Counted from the stretch's first letter, positions 8,649 through 18,436 are shown. The stretch is DNA of 64,000 bases from Acetivibrio saccincola (GCF_002844395.1 NZ_CP025197.1:496001-560000); one strand, 5' to 3'. The notes: a model not told the origin generated them from the sequence alone. Program-made: numbers and translations.

Positions 8649-10820
8649 ATGGAGAATCAGGTACCTGCTTACAAGAATAAAGAACTTAGTTTTGAGGAAA
8701 GAGCTAAAGACCTGGTTTCAAGGATGACTCTTGAAGAAAAGGTAATGCAAATGCTGCACAGCGCTCCAGGAATACCGAGGCTTGGTATAAAGCCATATAA
8801 TTGGTGGAACGAAGCCCTTCATGGAGTTGCTAGGGCGGGAACTGCAACAATGTTTCCCCAGGCTATTGGTATGGCTGCAACTTTTGATGACGAACTGATA
8901 TACAAAGTTGCGGATGTTATTTCCACAGAAGGGAGAGCCAAGTTTCATGAGTCTCAGAGAAAGGAAGATTATGGAATATACAAAGGGCTGACCTTTTGGT
9001 CTCCTAATGTAAATATTTTTAGAGACCCAAGATGGGGAAGGGGACATGAAACATATGGTGAGGATCCCTATTTGACAAGCAGGTTGGGAGTTGCCTTTAT
9101 AAAAGGACTACAGGGAAATGATGAAAAATACTTAAAGGCTGCTGCTTGTGCTAAGCACTTCGCTGTACACAGCGGACCTGAGCTGGAGAGGCATGAGTTT
9201 AATGCAATTGCTTCAGAAAAAGATATGCGGGAGACATATCTTCCTGCATTTAAAGCCTGCGTAGTGGAAGGAAAAGTTGAAGCTGTTATGGGGGCATACA
9301 ACAGGACAAATGGTGAGCCCTGCTGCGGCAGCAAAACACTGCTTCAGGATATATTAAGGGATGAGTGGGGATTTACCGGCCATGTAGTTTCTGACTGCTG
9401 GGCTATAAAAGATTTCCATGAAACCCACATGGTTACTAAAACCGCTCCTGAATCAGTTGCATTAGCAGTCAATAACGGATGTGATTTAAACTGCGGCAAT
9501 ATGTACGGGAATTTATTAATAGCCCACAAAGAAGGCCTTGTGGATGAGGAAACTATAGATAAGGCGGTAATCAGATTAATGATTACAAGAATGAAGCTTG
9601 GAATGTTTGATGATGAAGAAGATGTACCTTATGCAAAGATACCGTATGAAATAAATGATTGCAAGGAACACAGGGAATTTGCCCTTGAGGTTTCAAAAAA
9701 ATCATTGGTTCTTTTGAAAAATGACAACAATTTATTGCCATTAGATAAAAACAAAATAAAATCAATTGCGGTAATCGGACCTAATGCCAACAGTAGGGAT
9801 GCATTAATAGGTAATTACTACGGAGATGCATCAAGATATGTTACTGTACTGGATGGAATCAGGGAGGTTGTTTCTGAAGATACCAGGATATACTACGCTG
9901 AAGGCTGTCACTTGTACAAGGAGAAACCTACTTTAGCTGAAAGAGGTGCAGGTTTTGCAGAAGCGGTTTCTGTTGCAGAAAGAGCCGATGTTGTAGTTAT
10001 GTGCTTAGGTCTTGACGCAACCATTGAAGGAGAACAGGGAGATGTGTCCAATGACTACGCCGGTGGTGACAAGCCTGACTTAAATCTTCCAGGGCTTCAG
10101 CAGGAACTTTTGGAAGCTGTTCACAAAGCCGGAAAGCCCATTATTTTAGTACTTTTGGCAGGCAGTGCATTGGCAGTTACATGGGCAGATGAAAATGTAC
10201 CTGCAATTATACAAGCATGGTATCCGGGAGCAGAAGGAGGAAAGGCAATTGCTTCACTGATATTTGGTGAGTACAGCCCTTCCGGAAGACTGCCGGTAAC
10301 CTTTTACAGGACAACAGAAGAACTGCCAGATTTCAGGGATTATTCAATGGAAAACCGCACATATAAATACATGAAGAATCCAGCCCTTTATCCCTTTGGC
10401 TATGGCTTAAGCTATACAAAGTTTGAGTACAGCAATCTCACCCTTTCAAAGGATAAGGTTAATGTGGGAGAGGGCATAGAATGCAGCGTAAAGGTAAAAA
10501 ATACAGGCAGTTTTAAAGCTGATGAAATTGTACAGTTGTATGTAAAAGAAGTTGACAATCCGGAAGCTCCAAGATGGCATTTGGAAGGTTTTAAGAGGAT
10601 TAATTTAGCACCTGGTGAGGAAAAGACTGTTGAATTCCAGCTAACAAAAAAGCAGTTGTCCTTTATAAATGAAGAAGGAAAGCGCATGATAAAACCAGGT
10701 ACATTTAAAATATTTGTTGGCGGAAGCCAGCCGGATGAGAGAAGCCAGGAACTTACAGGAACTAAGGTGGAAGAAGCTTCCTTTGAAGTTGTAGGGAATA
10801 TGCTTGAAATAGAATACTGA
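8649..10820 (+). CDS. GH3 glycosidase, probably beta-xylosidase
   Basis: A 723-residue cytoplasmic GH3 enzyme (no signal peptide). Domain order is a TIM-barrel-like N-domain with the KHF motif at 169-171 and nucleophile D249 in VVSDCWA, an alpha/beta sandwich domain (about 360-570), and a C-terminal fibronectin-III-like domain (about 620-700). The N-terminal stretch YNWWNEALHGVAR is characteristic of the xylosidase-like GH3 branch rather than broad beta-glucosidases. Context (GH67 upstream, xylB and xylA downstream) supports release of xylose from xylo-oligosaccharides. Beta-glucosidase or arabinosidase side activity is possible. Confidence 0.9.
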   Translation: MENQVPAYKNKELSFEERAKDLVSRMTLEEKVMQMLHSAPGIPRLGIKPYNWWNEALHGVARAGTATMFPQAIGMAATFDDELIYKVADVISTEGRAKFHESQRKEDYGIYKGLTFWSPNVNIFRDPRWGRGHETYGEDPYLTSRLGVAFIKGLQGNDEKYLKAAACAKHFAVHSGPELERHEFNAIASEKDMRETYLPAFKACVVEGKVEAVMGAYNRTNGEPCCGSKTLLQDILRDEWGFTGHVVSDCWAIKDFHETHMVTKTAPESVALAVNNGCDLNCGNMYGNLLIAHKEGLVDEETIDKAVIRLMITRMKLGMFDDEEDVPYAKIPYEINDCKEHREFALEVSKKSLVLLKNDNNLLPLDKNKIKSIAVIGPNANSRDALIGNYYGDASRYVTVLDGIREVVSEDTRIYYAEGCHLYKEKPTLAERGAGFAEAVSVAERADVVVMCLGLDATIEGEQGDVSNDYAGGDKPDLNLPGLQQELLEAVHKAGKPIILVLLAGSALAVTWADENVPAIIQAWYPGAEGGKAIASLIFGEYSPSGRLPVTFYRTTEELPDFRDYSMENRTYKYMKNPALYPFGYGLSYTKFEYSNLTLSKDKVNVGEGIECSVKVKNTGSFKADEIVQLYVKEVDNPEAPRWHLEGFKRINLAPGEEKTVEFQLTKKQLSFINEEGKRMIKPGTFKIFVGGSQPDERSQELTGTKVEEASFEVVGNMLEIEY

Positions 10821-10866
10821 TAAATCTTGAGAGGTCAAATACTAAGATTATGCAGGGGGGATAAAA

Positions 10867-12396
10867 ATGGCATATTTACTAGGAGTAGATATAGGTACAT
10901 CGGGTACAAAAACAGTACTCTTTGATGAAGCAGGAAATACAATTGCCAGTGCATTGGAAGAATATCCTTTATATCAGCCCAACGTTGGATGGGCGGAACA
11001 GGATCCTGAAGACTGGTGGAGGGCTACGTATAAGTCAATAAACCAGGTTATAGCAAAAAGCGGGATTGATGCATCTGAAATTAAAGGTGTGGGTCTTTCG
11101 GGACAAATGCATGGTGCTGTTTTGCTGGATAAGGATTCAAATGTACTAAGAAGGGCAATAATCTGGTGCGACCAGAGAAGTTATTTAGAATGTGAACAGA
11201 TTACTTCAATGATAGGAAAGGAAAGACTTATTGAGATAACAGCAAATCCTGCATTAACCGGATTTACTGCATCTAAAATACTATGGGTAAAAAATAATGA
11301 ACCGGAAATTTTTGAAAAGGTGAAAAAAATACTTCTTCCAAAGGACTATATCAGATTCCGCCTAACCGGGGAATTTGCCACTGAAGTATCCGATGCCAGC
11401 GGTATGCAGCTAATGGATATACCAAATAGAAAGTGGAGTGACGAGGTATTAGAAAAGCTTGAGATAGATAAAAGTATGCTGGGAACTTTATATGAATCCT
11501 ATGAAATAACCGGAAAAGTCCACAAAGAAGCAGCTGAGTTAACCGGACTTAAAGAAGGAACACCGGTAGTAGGTGGTGGTGGTGACCAGGCAGCAGGTGC
11601 GGTTGGAAATGGAATAGTAAGACCAGGGGTTATTTCTTCAACCATTGGTACTTCAGGAGTTGTATTTGCGTTCTCAGATAGTGTAACAATAGACCCCTTA
11701 GGAAGGGTGCATACTTTCTGCCACGCTGTACCCAACACCTGGCATGTAATGGGGGTTACCCAGGGAGCAGGCTTGTCTCTTAAATGGTTTAGGGATAATT
11801 TCTGCATAGAAGAAAAGAGAACTGCAGAGCTTATGGATACCGACCCTTATATACTAATGGATCAGGAAGCGGAAAATGTGGAGCCTGGCTGCAGTGGTCT
11901 TATTTATCTTCCATATCTCATGGGGGAGAGGACGCCCCATCTTGACCCTAGGGCAAAGGGAGTATTTTTCGGACTATCTGCAAAGCATGAAAAACCACAT
12001 TTTATAAGGTCAGTCATGGAAGGGGTTGTATACAGCCTCAGGGATTGTCTGGAAATAATTAAAGGCATGGGAATAGATGTTTCCCAGGTAAGGGCTTCCG
12101 GAGGCGGCGGAAAGAGTAAATTATGGCGCCAGATGCAGGCAGATGTATTTGGAACAGACATTGTGACAATAAGCTCAAGTGAGGGCCCCGCTCTTGGTGT
12201 TGCACTCCTTGCGGGTGTAGGAACAGGTGTTTACAGCAGTGTGCCGGAGGCTTGTGATGCTGTTATTAAAGTAAAAACAGTACAAAATGCAAATAAGGAC
12301 TTGTACGATAAATACAATAAGTATTATAATATGTACAAGAGACTTTATAATTCACTTAAAAAGGATTTTTATGATTTAGCTGATATAATTGAATAA
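10867..12396 (+). CDS. xylB: Xylulokinase
   Basis: A 509-residue FGGY carbohydrate kinase that phosphorylates D-xylulose to xylulose 5-phosphate. The N-terminus carries the phosphate-binding motif GVDIGTSGTK with D8. The xylulokinase signature GLSGQMHG follows, and the catalytic Asp is D240 in GGGGDQAAGA. The C-terminal half has the second ATP-binding region (RASGGGGKSKLWRQ). It lies 46 bp after the GH3 gene and 58 bp before xylose isomerase in the same direction. Confidence 0.97.
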   Translation: MAYLLGVDIGTSGTKTVLFDEAGNTIASALEEYPLYQPNVGWAEQDPEDWWRATYKSINQVIAKSGIDASEIKGVGLSGQMHGAVLLDKDSNVLRRAIIWCDQRSYLECEQITSMIGKERLIEITANPALTGFTASKILWVKNNEPEIFEKVKKILLPKDYIRFRLTGEFATEVSDASGMQLMDIPNRKWSDEVLEKLEIDKSMLGTLYESYEITGKVHKEAAELTGLKEGTPVVGGGGDQAAGAVGNGIVRPGVISSTIGTSGVVFAFSDSVTIDPLGRVHTFCHAVPNTWHVMGVTQGAGLSLKWFRDNFCIEEKRTAELMDTDPYILMDQEAENVEPGCSGLIYLPYLMGERTPHLDPRAKGVFFGLSAKHEKPHFIRSVMEGVVYSLRDCLEIIKGMGIDVSQVRASGGGGKSKLWRQMQADVFGTDIVTISSSEGPALGVALLAGVGTGVYSSVPEACDAVIKVKTVQNANKDLYDKYNKYYNMYKRLYNSLKKDFYDLADIIE

Positions 12397-12454
12397 TTTA
12401 GGTAATAGAAAAATGCAGTATATAAAATTTTAAAATAACCGGGAGGGAGTAAAA

Positions 12455-13774
12455 ATGGCAGAATTTTTTAAAAACATTTCAAAAATACAATATGAAGGAA
12501 AGGATTCAGATAATCCATTAGCATTTAAATACTACAATCCGGATGAAGTAATTGACGGAAAGACAATGAAAGAGCATCTAAGGTTTGCAGTTGCTTACTG
12601 GCATACTTACCAAGGCGTAGGTGTGGATCCCTTTGGAGCTGGAACAGCTATAAGACCTTGGGATGATATAACAGATCCTATGGATCTTGCTAAGGCAAAA
12701 GTAGAGGCAAATTTTGAGTTTTGTGAAAAGCTGGGTGTTCCGTATTTCTGTTTCCATGACAGGGATATAGCACCTGAGGCATCTACACTAAGAGAAACAA
12801 ACAAAAGGCTTGATGAAATAGTTGCAAAAATAAAAGAATATTTAAAAAACAGCGATGTAAAACTTTTGTGGGGTACCACAAATGCATTTGGTCACCCTAG
12901 ATTTGTACATGGGGCATCTACTTCTCCAAATGCAGATGTATTTGCATTTGCAGCAGCCCAGGTAAAAAAAGCAATGGAAATTACCCTTGAGCTTGGAGGG
13001 GAAAACTATGTATTCTGGGGCGGCAGAGAAGGTTATGAAACACTTCTCAATACCAATATGAAACTTGAGCTTGACAATATGGCAAGATTTTTACAAATGG
13101 CTGTTGATTATGCAAAAGAAATTGGATTTAAAGGCCAGCTGCTAATTGAGCCTAAGCCAAAGGAGCCTACAAAACATCAATATGACTTTGATACTGCAAC
13201 TGTATATGGCTTCTTACTAAAATATGGATTAGATAAGCATTTCAAAATGAATATAGAAGCGAATCATGCTACTTTAGCTGCTCATACTTTCCAACATGAA
13301 CTGCGTGTTGCAAGAATAAACGGAATACTTGGAAGTATAGATGCAAACCAGGGAGACCTGCTATTAGGATGGGATACCGACCAGTTCCCAACTAATATCT
13401 ACGATACTACTTTAGCAATGTATGAAGTTATAAAAGCAGGCGGGTTTACAACAGGAGGATTAAACTTTGACGCTAAGGTAAGAAGAGGTTCCTTTGAGCC
13501 TGAAGATCTTTTCTATGCTCATATCGCAGGTATGGACGCATTTGCTAAAGGATTTAAAATTGCAAATAAAATTGTTAAGGATGGTAAATTCGATAAATTT
13601 ATTGAGGAAAGATATAAGAGCTATGAAAGCGGCATAGGAAAAGACATTGTAGAAGGAAAAGTTGGATTTAAAGAGCTGGAAGAATATGCACTCAATAATG
13701 ATCAGATTAAAAATGTTTCAGGCAGACAAGAAGTTCTTGAAGCTATACTTAACCAGTACATTTTAGAAGATTAA
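12455..13774 (+). CDS. xylA: Xylose isomerase, class II
   Basis: A 439-residue TIM-barrel enzyme converting D-xylose to D-xylulose. The catalytic pair H101 and D104 is seen in FHDRDIAPE. Metal-site signatures include [13 protein letters not shown] and [12 protein letters not shown], and the family motif [10 protein letters not shown] is intact. The length and an N-terminal extension of about 45 residues place it in the class II group used by clostridia. The order xylB-xylA after GH67/GH3 completes a route from imported aldouronate to the pentose phosphate pathway. C. thermocellum lacks this pair. Confidence 0.98.
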   Translation: MAEFFKNISKIQYEGKDSDNPLAFKYYNPDEVIDGKTMKEHLRFAVAYWHTYQGVGVDPFGAGTAIRPWDDITDPMDLAKAKVEANFEFCEKLGVPYFCFHDRDIAPEASTLRETNKRLDEIVAKIKEYLKNSDVKLLWGTTNAFGHPRFVHGASTSPNADVFAFAAAQVKKAMEITLELGGENYVFWGGREGYETLLNTNMKLELDNMARFLQMAVDYAKEIGFKGQLLIEPKPKEPTKHQYDFDTATVYGFLLKYGLDKHFKMNIEANHATLAAHTFQHELRVARINGILGSIDANQGDLLLGWDTDQFPTNIYDTTLAMYEVIKAGGFTTGGLNFDAKVRRGSFEPEDLFYAHIAGMDAFAKGFKIANKIVKDGKFDKFIEERYKSYESGIGKDIVEGKVGFKELEEYALNNDQIKNVSGRQEVLEAILNQYILED

Positions 13775-13816
13775 CACTTAAAATCAAATTTCATATCATA
13801 CTTCCCTTGTTTAAGT

Positions 13817-13847
13817 GTAAAAGACTGCTTTTGAAGCAGTCTTTTAC
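13817..13847 (+). terminator. Hairpin between xylA and galM, possible terminator or attenuator
   Basis: A perfect 14-bp stem (13817-13830 with 13834-13847) around a 3-nt loop. The 3' arm contains CTTTT but the sequence after it is A-rich, so termination may be partial. galM starts 34 bp later with its own Shine-Dalgarno, so this could lower galM expression relative to xylA. Confidence 0.6.
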
Positions 13848-13881
13848 TAACAATAAAATAATAAAAAGTGAGGAAATACTT

Positions 13882-14931
13882 ATGGGTGTTATTAAAGAAA
13901 AATTTTCAGACGGAAAAGATTTTAATAATATAGACATATACACGCTGTCTAATGATTCCGGGATGAAGGCTAAAATAACAAATTACGGAGGTATAGTTGT
14001 ATCCCTTTTTGTTCCGGACAGTAGCGGGAAAATTGATGATGTTGTTTTAGGCTATGACAGCCTTCACAATTATTTTAAAAACAGCTGTTATTTTGGCGGG
14101 ATAATCGGAAGGCATGCCAACAGGATTGAAAATTCATCCTTTGAACTTAACGGGAAAGTATATAATCTGGTGAAAAATGAGGGAAAAAACCATATTCACG
14201 GCGGCAATATAGGTTTTGACAGTGTGGTTTGGAATGCAGAAATAATTGAAGAAGATGGTGTGGAAGCACTTAAATTAACTTATAGAAGTAAGGACGGGGA
14301 AGAAAACTATCCAGGCAATCTTGATGTAACGGTAATATACAAAGTAACAAAGGACAACGCCCTTTCTATAGAATACCAAGCGATTTCTGACAAGGACACA
14401 GTGGTAAATCTCACAAATCATTCTTATTTTAATCTTTCAGGTCACAGCTATGGGGATATATTAAATCATGAAGTTATGATTAATGCAGACAAGTTTACTC
14501 CTATAGATGAATACTCAATACCTACAGGTGAAATAAGGGACGTGGAAGGAACTCCTATGGATTTCAGGAAAATGAAACCAATAAAAGATGCAATTGAAAT
14601 GGAGGATATCCAGATTACTTACGGGAAGGGATTTGACCACAACTGGGTTTTAAATACAAAAGGTATAACGGAAAAAGCGGCAGAGGTGTTTGACCCGGTT
14701 AGTAAAAGGCGTATGGAAGTGTATACCACAAAGCCGGGAGTGCAGTTTTATACGGGGAATAATATCGTAGATTCAAAAATGGGGAAAGACGGTGTAAAAT
14801 ACAGCAAAAGAAGCGGATTTTGTCTTGAAACCCAGTATTTTCCCAACGCATTGAAGCACAAACATTTTCCCTCACCAATTCTAAAAGCAGGAGAAAAGTA
14901 TCAGCATAAAACCATATATAAATTTTTATAA
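13882..14931 (+). CDS. galM: Aldose 1-epimerase (mutarotase)
   Basis: A 349-residue galactose-mutarotase-fold enzyme that interconverts alpha and beta anomers of aldoses. Catalytic motifs are TNHSYFNLSG (His acid) and GFCLETQYFPNA (Glu base). The open frame extends upstream to a TTG inside the preceding hairpin; the ATG at 13882, preceded by GTGAGGAAA and matching the normal N-terminus of the family, is the better start. As the last gene of the pentose cluster it probably speeds supply of the anomer used by xylose isomerase, an inference from position. Confidence 0.93.
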   Translation: MGVIKEKFSDGKDFNNIDIYTLSNDSGMKAKITNYGGIVVSLFVPDSSGKIDDVVLGYDSLHNYFKNSCYFGGIIGRHANRIENSSFELNGKVYNLVKNEGKNHIHGGNIGFDSVVWNAEIIEEDGVEALKLTYRSKDGEENYPGNLDVTVIYKVTKDNALSIEYQAISDKDTVVNLTNHSYFNLSGHSYGDILNHEVMINADKFTPIDEYSIPTGEIRDVEGTPMDFRKMKPIKDAIEMEDIQITYGKGFDHNWVLNTKGITEKAAEVFDPVSKRRMEVYTTKPGVQFYTGNNIVDSKMGKDGVKYSKRSGFCLETQYFPNALKHKHFPSPILKAGEKYQHKTIYKFL

Positions 14932-14939
14932 AAAATGTA

Positions 14940-14968
14940 TTGACAAAGTATCTCCTGACATGTATTAT
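14940..14968 (+). promoter_or_regulatory. SigmaA-type promoter for metY
   Basis: A perfect TTGACA at 14940-14945 and TATTAT at 14963-14968 are separated by 17 bp. This starts just after the galM stop and predicts transcription from about 14975, immediately before a long inverted repeat. Confidence 0.85.
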
Positions 14969-14976
14969 TATATAAA

Positions 14977-15018
14977 ACATATAGGTTTAGTTGGCATTAG
15001 TCAATTAAACCTATATGT
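14977..15018 (+). promoter_or_regulatory. Inverted repeat in the metY leader (operator or 5' stem-loop)
   Basis: The arms at 14977-14989 and 15006-15018 are perfectly complementary (13 bp). Pairing extends four more positions with one G-U, leaving an 8-nt loop. It begins at or next to the predicted transcription start. It is too small for an S-box or T-box and no such core motif is visible. It could bind a repressor at the DNA level (for example a CymR/Rrf2-type cysteine regulator) or cap the RNA. Confidence 0.65.
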
Positions 15019-15042
15019 AAAAATGTTAGGAGAGTGAATAAT

Positions 15043-16332
15043 ATGAAGGATAGAAAATTTAAGTTTGACACTTTGCAGGTACATGCAGGTCAAGAACCTG
15101 ACCCTGCAACAGGCTCTAGGGCAGTTCCAATTTATCAGACTACTTCATATGTATTTAAAGATGCACAACATGCTGAGGATCTTTTTTCATTGAAAGAATC
15201 CGGCAATATATATACCAGAATAATGAATCCTACCACTGATGTTTTAGAAAAGAGAATTGCAGCCCTTGAAGGAGGGGTGGGGGCTTTGGCAGTTGCCTCA
15301 GGTTCTGCTGCCATAACTTATGCAGTAATGAATATTGCAGGAGCAGGGTATGAGATTGTATCAGCAAGCACTTTGTATGGAGGTACTTATAATTTATTTT
15401 CCGTTACATTACCTAAGTATGGCATAAATACGGTTTTTGTTGATCCGGACGATCCTGAGAATTTCAGAAAAGCAATTAATGAAAAAACAAAGGCGGTATT
15501 TATAGAATCCATAGGAAATCCAAGTTCCAATATAATTGATATTGAGGAAGTGGCAAAAATTGCCCACGAAAACGGGGTACCTTTAATTGTGGACAACACA
15601 TTTGGAACACCTTACCTGATAAGACCTTTTGAGTTTGGGGCTGATATAGTTGTACATTCAGCAACAAAATTCATTGGTGGTCATGGTACCTCAATAGGGG
15701 GACTCATTGTTGATTCAGGTAAATTTGACTGGGCAGCAAGCGGCAGGTTTCCGGAATTTACAGAGCCGGACATGAGTTATCACGGATTGAAATATTCTGA
15801 AGCCCTTGGTCCCTTAGCGTATATTACTAAAGTAAGGGTGCAGCTATTAAGGGATACCGGTGCTGCAATCAGCCCGTTTAATTCCTTTTTGCTCCTTCAA
15901 GGTCTTGAGACTTTGTCCTTAAGGGTTGAAAGGCATGTTTCCAATACTAAAAAAATCGTTGAGTTTTTAAAGAATCATCCCAATGTGGCTTGGGTTAATT
16001 ATCCGGGCAGCGAAGACAGCAAGTACTATAATCTTGCACAGAAATATTTTCCAAAGGGACCAGGCTCTATATTTACCTTTGGAATTAAGGGCGGAGTAGA
16101 GTCTGCTAAGAAGTTTATTGACAGTTTGGAAATTTTCTCCCTATTGGCAAACGTGGCAGATGCAAAATCCCTTGTAATTCACCCTGCAACTACTACTCAC
16201 GGACAGCTTTCAGAGGAGGACCAAAAGGCTGCAGGGGTTACTCCGGACCAGATAAGACTTTCCATTGGAATTGAAGATCCGGAGGATCTTATTTATGACT
16301 TGGACCAGGCACTAAAAAAAGCAGTAGAGTAG
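15043..16332 (+). CDS. metY: O-acetylhomoserine sulfhydrylase (MetY-type)
   Basis: A 429-residue PLP enzyme of the Cys/Met metabolism family. It makes homocysteine from O-acetylhomoserine and sulfide. PLP Lys209 lies in [11 protein letters not shown] and the substrate loop [13 protein letters not shown] is intact; the length fits MetY better than the shorter MetB/MetC enzymes. A GTG at 15034 is in frame but overlaps the Shine-Dalgarno (AGGAG at 15028-15032), so the ATG at 15043 is chosen. It is a single-gene unit: its own promoter lies in front and a strong terminator about 170 bp behind. Confidence 0.92.
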   Translation: MKDRKFKFDTLQVHAGQEPDPATGSRAVPIYQTTSYVFKDAQHAEDLFSLKESGNIYTRIMNPTTDVLEKRIAALEGGVGALAVASGSAAITYAVMNIAGAGYEIVSASTLYGGTYNLFSVTLPKYGINTVFVDPDDPENFRKAINEKTKAVFIESIGNPSSNIIDIEEVAKIAHENGVPLIVDNTFGTPYLIRPFEFGADIVVHSATKFIGGHGTSIGGLIVDSGKFDWAASGRFPEFTEPDMSYHGLKYSEALGPLAYITKVRVQLLRDTGAAISPFNSFLLLQGLETLSLRVERHVSNTKKIVEFLKNHPNVAWVNYPGSEDSKYYNLAQKYFPKGPGSIFTFGIKGGVESAKKFIDSLEIFSLLANVADAKSLVIHPATTTHGQLSEEDQKAAGVTPDQIRLSIGIEDPEDLIYDLDQALKKAVE

Positions 16333-16503
16333 ATTATATAAGCAGGATTGCAAGAATTAATGGGCAGTACACCGGGAATGGCAAACTGGAATATATAAAC
16401 AGTTAACGGGAATATATGACCCAATAAATAATGTATGACCAGAATAAATGCAGTATAAAAGTATATAGCATATGGGAAAATAAATACCAGTATTTAGAAA
16501 CAG

Positions 16504-16543
16504 GGCTGCTGCACTGATAAACTAGTGCACAGCCTCTTTTTTT
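16504..16543 (+). terminator. Intrinsic terminator downstream of metY
   Basis: A GC-rich stem (16504-16515 with 16524-16534, one unpaired base) is followed by TCTTTTTTT. This is a textbook rho-independent terminator. Confidence 0.9.
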
Positions 16544-16546
16544 AAC

Positions 16547-16575
16547 TTGCTATATATTTAAAAAATCAGTATAAT
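16547..16575 (+). promoter_or_regulatory. SigmaA-like promoter for the AI-2E-type permease operon
   Basis: TTGCTA at 16547-16552 and TATAAT at 16570-16575 are spaced by 17 bp, immediately after the metY terminator and about 80 bp before the next start codon. Confidence 0.7.
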
Positions 16576-16657
16576 GAAATTAAATTGTATCTGATGCATA
16601 ATTAGGTCAAAGATTGAAATTATTTATCACAAAAGTCAAGGAATATGAGGAGTACAA

Positions 16658-17746
16658 ATGATTGATCTACTTAAAAGAAAGCGTTATATATTATTGGACA
16701 TTGGTTTAATTCTATGTGTATTGGTGGTTATTATAATACTTGGTCAAAGTTTCGTGAACGTGATAAGACCTTTTATTTATGCTTTGGTTCTTGCATATAT
16801 TTTAAATCCTTTGGTAAACTTTATTGAAAAGGGAAAAGTGAAAAGGGTTTTTGCAATACTGATTGTTTTTTTATCAATTTGTATTTTTGTTGTATCCATA
16901 TTTGCGATAATTATACCTAAATTTGCAAAAGATATATCTGTTTTTATCACAGAGGAAATTCCTGCAATTTTTAATTTTGTAAATAAAGCCATAGATGATT
17001 TCAAGTCGGGAAATTTGTTTAAAATACCCGAAGTGTTGTACGATTATATAAACATAGACAATGAATTAAAGAAAATTGCAAAAGTCATAAGTAATGCCTT
17101 TAGTCAACTTTCAACTATAATAGTGGAAGGTACAGGCACACTTTTAGACATAGTGCTGACGCCTATAATTGCTTTTTATTATCTTAAGGATAAAGATATA
17201 ATTATAAATACATTTATGAAACCTATAAATAACAATAAAAGGGATAAATTAAAGGTAATTGCAAAGGAAATAGATACTGTGTTAGGCGGTTTTATAAGGG
17301 GACAGCTGGTAATAGCTGTTTTTGTTGGCATACTTACAGGTGTGGGATGCAAAATATTGGGGGTTCCCCACTCCCTTACAATTGGACTGGTGGCAGGAAT
17401 TACCAATGTTATCCCTTATTTTGGACCATGGATAGGAGGAATATTGCCGGTAATCCTTGCTATTATGGATAGTCCCATAAAGGCTTTGTGGGTTGCCATA
17501 ATGATAGTTATTGTACAGCAGTTAGAATCTGCATTTATTTCTCCCCAGGTTATGTCCCGCAGTGTAGGTCTGCACCCTCTTTTAGTTATGTTTTCAGTTT
17601 TATTTTTTGGAAAAGCTTTTGGTATTATTGGTATGATAATAGGTGTGCCTTTGACGGCAACTATAATAGTAATAGTTAAACATGTTTTAGAACTAAGAAA
17701 ATCCTTTAAAGCAAAAATTCAAACAGCAAACAGAGGTATAGAATAA
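16658..17746 (+). CDS. AI-2E family (UPF0118) membrane permease
   Basis: A 362-residue membrane protein with about eight helices: paired helices at the N-terminus, a soluble middle (about 90-150), then a C-terminal membrane block with the family motifs GFIRGQLVIAVFVGILTGVG and ITNVIPYFGPWIGG. Members include the E. coli TqsA AI-2 exporter, YtvI of Bacillus and cation/proton exchangers, so the substrate cannot be named. The stop lies 32 bp before a guanylate-kinase-like gene, probably co-transcribed. Confidence 0.9.
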   Translation: MIDLLKRKRYILLDIGLILCVLVVIIILGQSFVNVIRPFIYALVLAYILNPLVNFIEKGKVKRVFAILIVFLSICIFVVSIFAIIIPKFAKDISVFITEEIPAIFNFVNKAIDDFKSGNLFKIPEVLYDYINIDNELKKIAKVISNAFSQLSTIIVEGTGTLLDIVLTPIIAFYYLKDKDIIINTFMKPINNNKRDKLKVIAKEIDTVLGGFIRGQLVIAVFVGILTGVGCKILGVPHSLTIGLVAGITNVIPYFGPWIGGILPVILAIMDSPIKALWVAIMIVIVQQLESAFISPQVMSRSVGLHPLLVMFSVLFFGKAFGIIGMIIGVPLTATIIVIVKHVLELRKSFKAKIQTANRGIE

Positions 17747-17778
17747 AATAAAGATATTATAGTAAGGATGTGTTATAA

Positions 17779-18336
17779 ATGCTTGTTATTTTATCAGGAA
17801 GTTCCGGAGTAGGTAAAAATACAGTTATTAACAAAATATCAAAAGAAAACAGCAATATTGAGCTAATGCCCACTATGACCACAAGGGAAATGAGACCTGG
17901 TGAAGAACCGGGGAAGCCCTATACATTTGTAACAAAAGAAGAGTTTGAACAGATGATAAAAAATGAGGAGCTTTTGGAGTATCAGATAGTCCATGGGTAT
18001 TATTACGGAACCCCTAAAAAAGTTGTTGAAGAAAAGCTTAAAAGCGGAAAAGTTCTCATAAAAGATATTGATGTGGACGGTACCCAGGTTTTAGTAAAAA
18101 AACTACCAAAAGTTGTTACCATATTTATAAAACCTGCTTCAAAAGAACAGCTTATTGAGAGGCTTAAGTCACGGGGGGAGACAAGAATTGAAACGAGAAT
18201 TGCCAGGTACGAATATGAAGAAGAAATGTCTAAGAACTATCAATATATTGTAATAAATGATAAACTAGAAGAAGCAGTTGCTGAAATTAAAAATATAATT
18301 GATAAAGAATATAAAAAATTAAACTCTCAAAACTAA
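17779..18336 (+). CDS. Guanylate-kinase-like P-loop protein
   Basis: A 185-residue protein close in length and layout to GMP kinase. It has a P-loop (SGSSGVGKNT, residues 6-15), the GMP-binding region TMTTREMRPGEEPGKPY with following FVTKEEFEQM, an E-Y pair (LLEY and YYYGTP) and the lid/DIDVDG region. The P-loop has Asn where GK is normally followed by Ser, Thr or Gly, and the region before the Tyr carries GEEPGKPY rather than the common GE-x-DGxDY. It may be a second GMP-kinase-family enzyme rather than the housekeeping gmk, which normally sits beside remA/rpoZ; that is inference. Confidence 0.82.
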   Translation: MLVILSGSSGVGKNTVINKISKENSNIELMPTMTTREMRPGEEPGKPYTFVTKEEFEQMIKNEELLEYQIVHGYYYGTPKKVVEEKLKSGKVLIKDIDVDGTQVLVKKLPKVVTIFIKPASKEQLIERLKSRGETRIETRIARYEYEEEMSKNYQYIVINDKLEEAVAEIKNIIDKEYKKLNSQN

Positions 18337-18436
18337 GGTTCTTTGCGTAGGTTTAGTTAATGGAAACTGGGGGACTTTACAGACAGCTTCTTAATCATTT
18401 TTTATATTTATACATTTATACAAAGGAGGGTATTTT

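Larger units (their letters stand above)
16333..16657 (+). other. 325-bp intergenic region after metY
   Basis: AT-rich sequence with no convincing small ORF. The first 170 bp after metY show no recognisable structure. The second half holds an intrinsic terminator (16504-16543) and then a sigmaA-like promoter (16547-16575) for the next operon. Confidence 0.6.

Noticed and set aside
13807-13881. Upstream extension of galM from a TTG start
   Set aside because: The extra 25 codons run through the xylA-galM hairpin, have no Shine-Dalgarno and do not match the family N-terminus.
14977-15018. S-box or T-box riboswitch in the metY leader
   Set aside because: The leader is too short and shows only one hairpin; no conserved riboswitch core or antiterminator is visible.
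16333-16500. Possible small RNA or ORF after metY
   Set aside because: No open frame of useful length with a ribosome-binding site and no promoter before the terminator.
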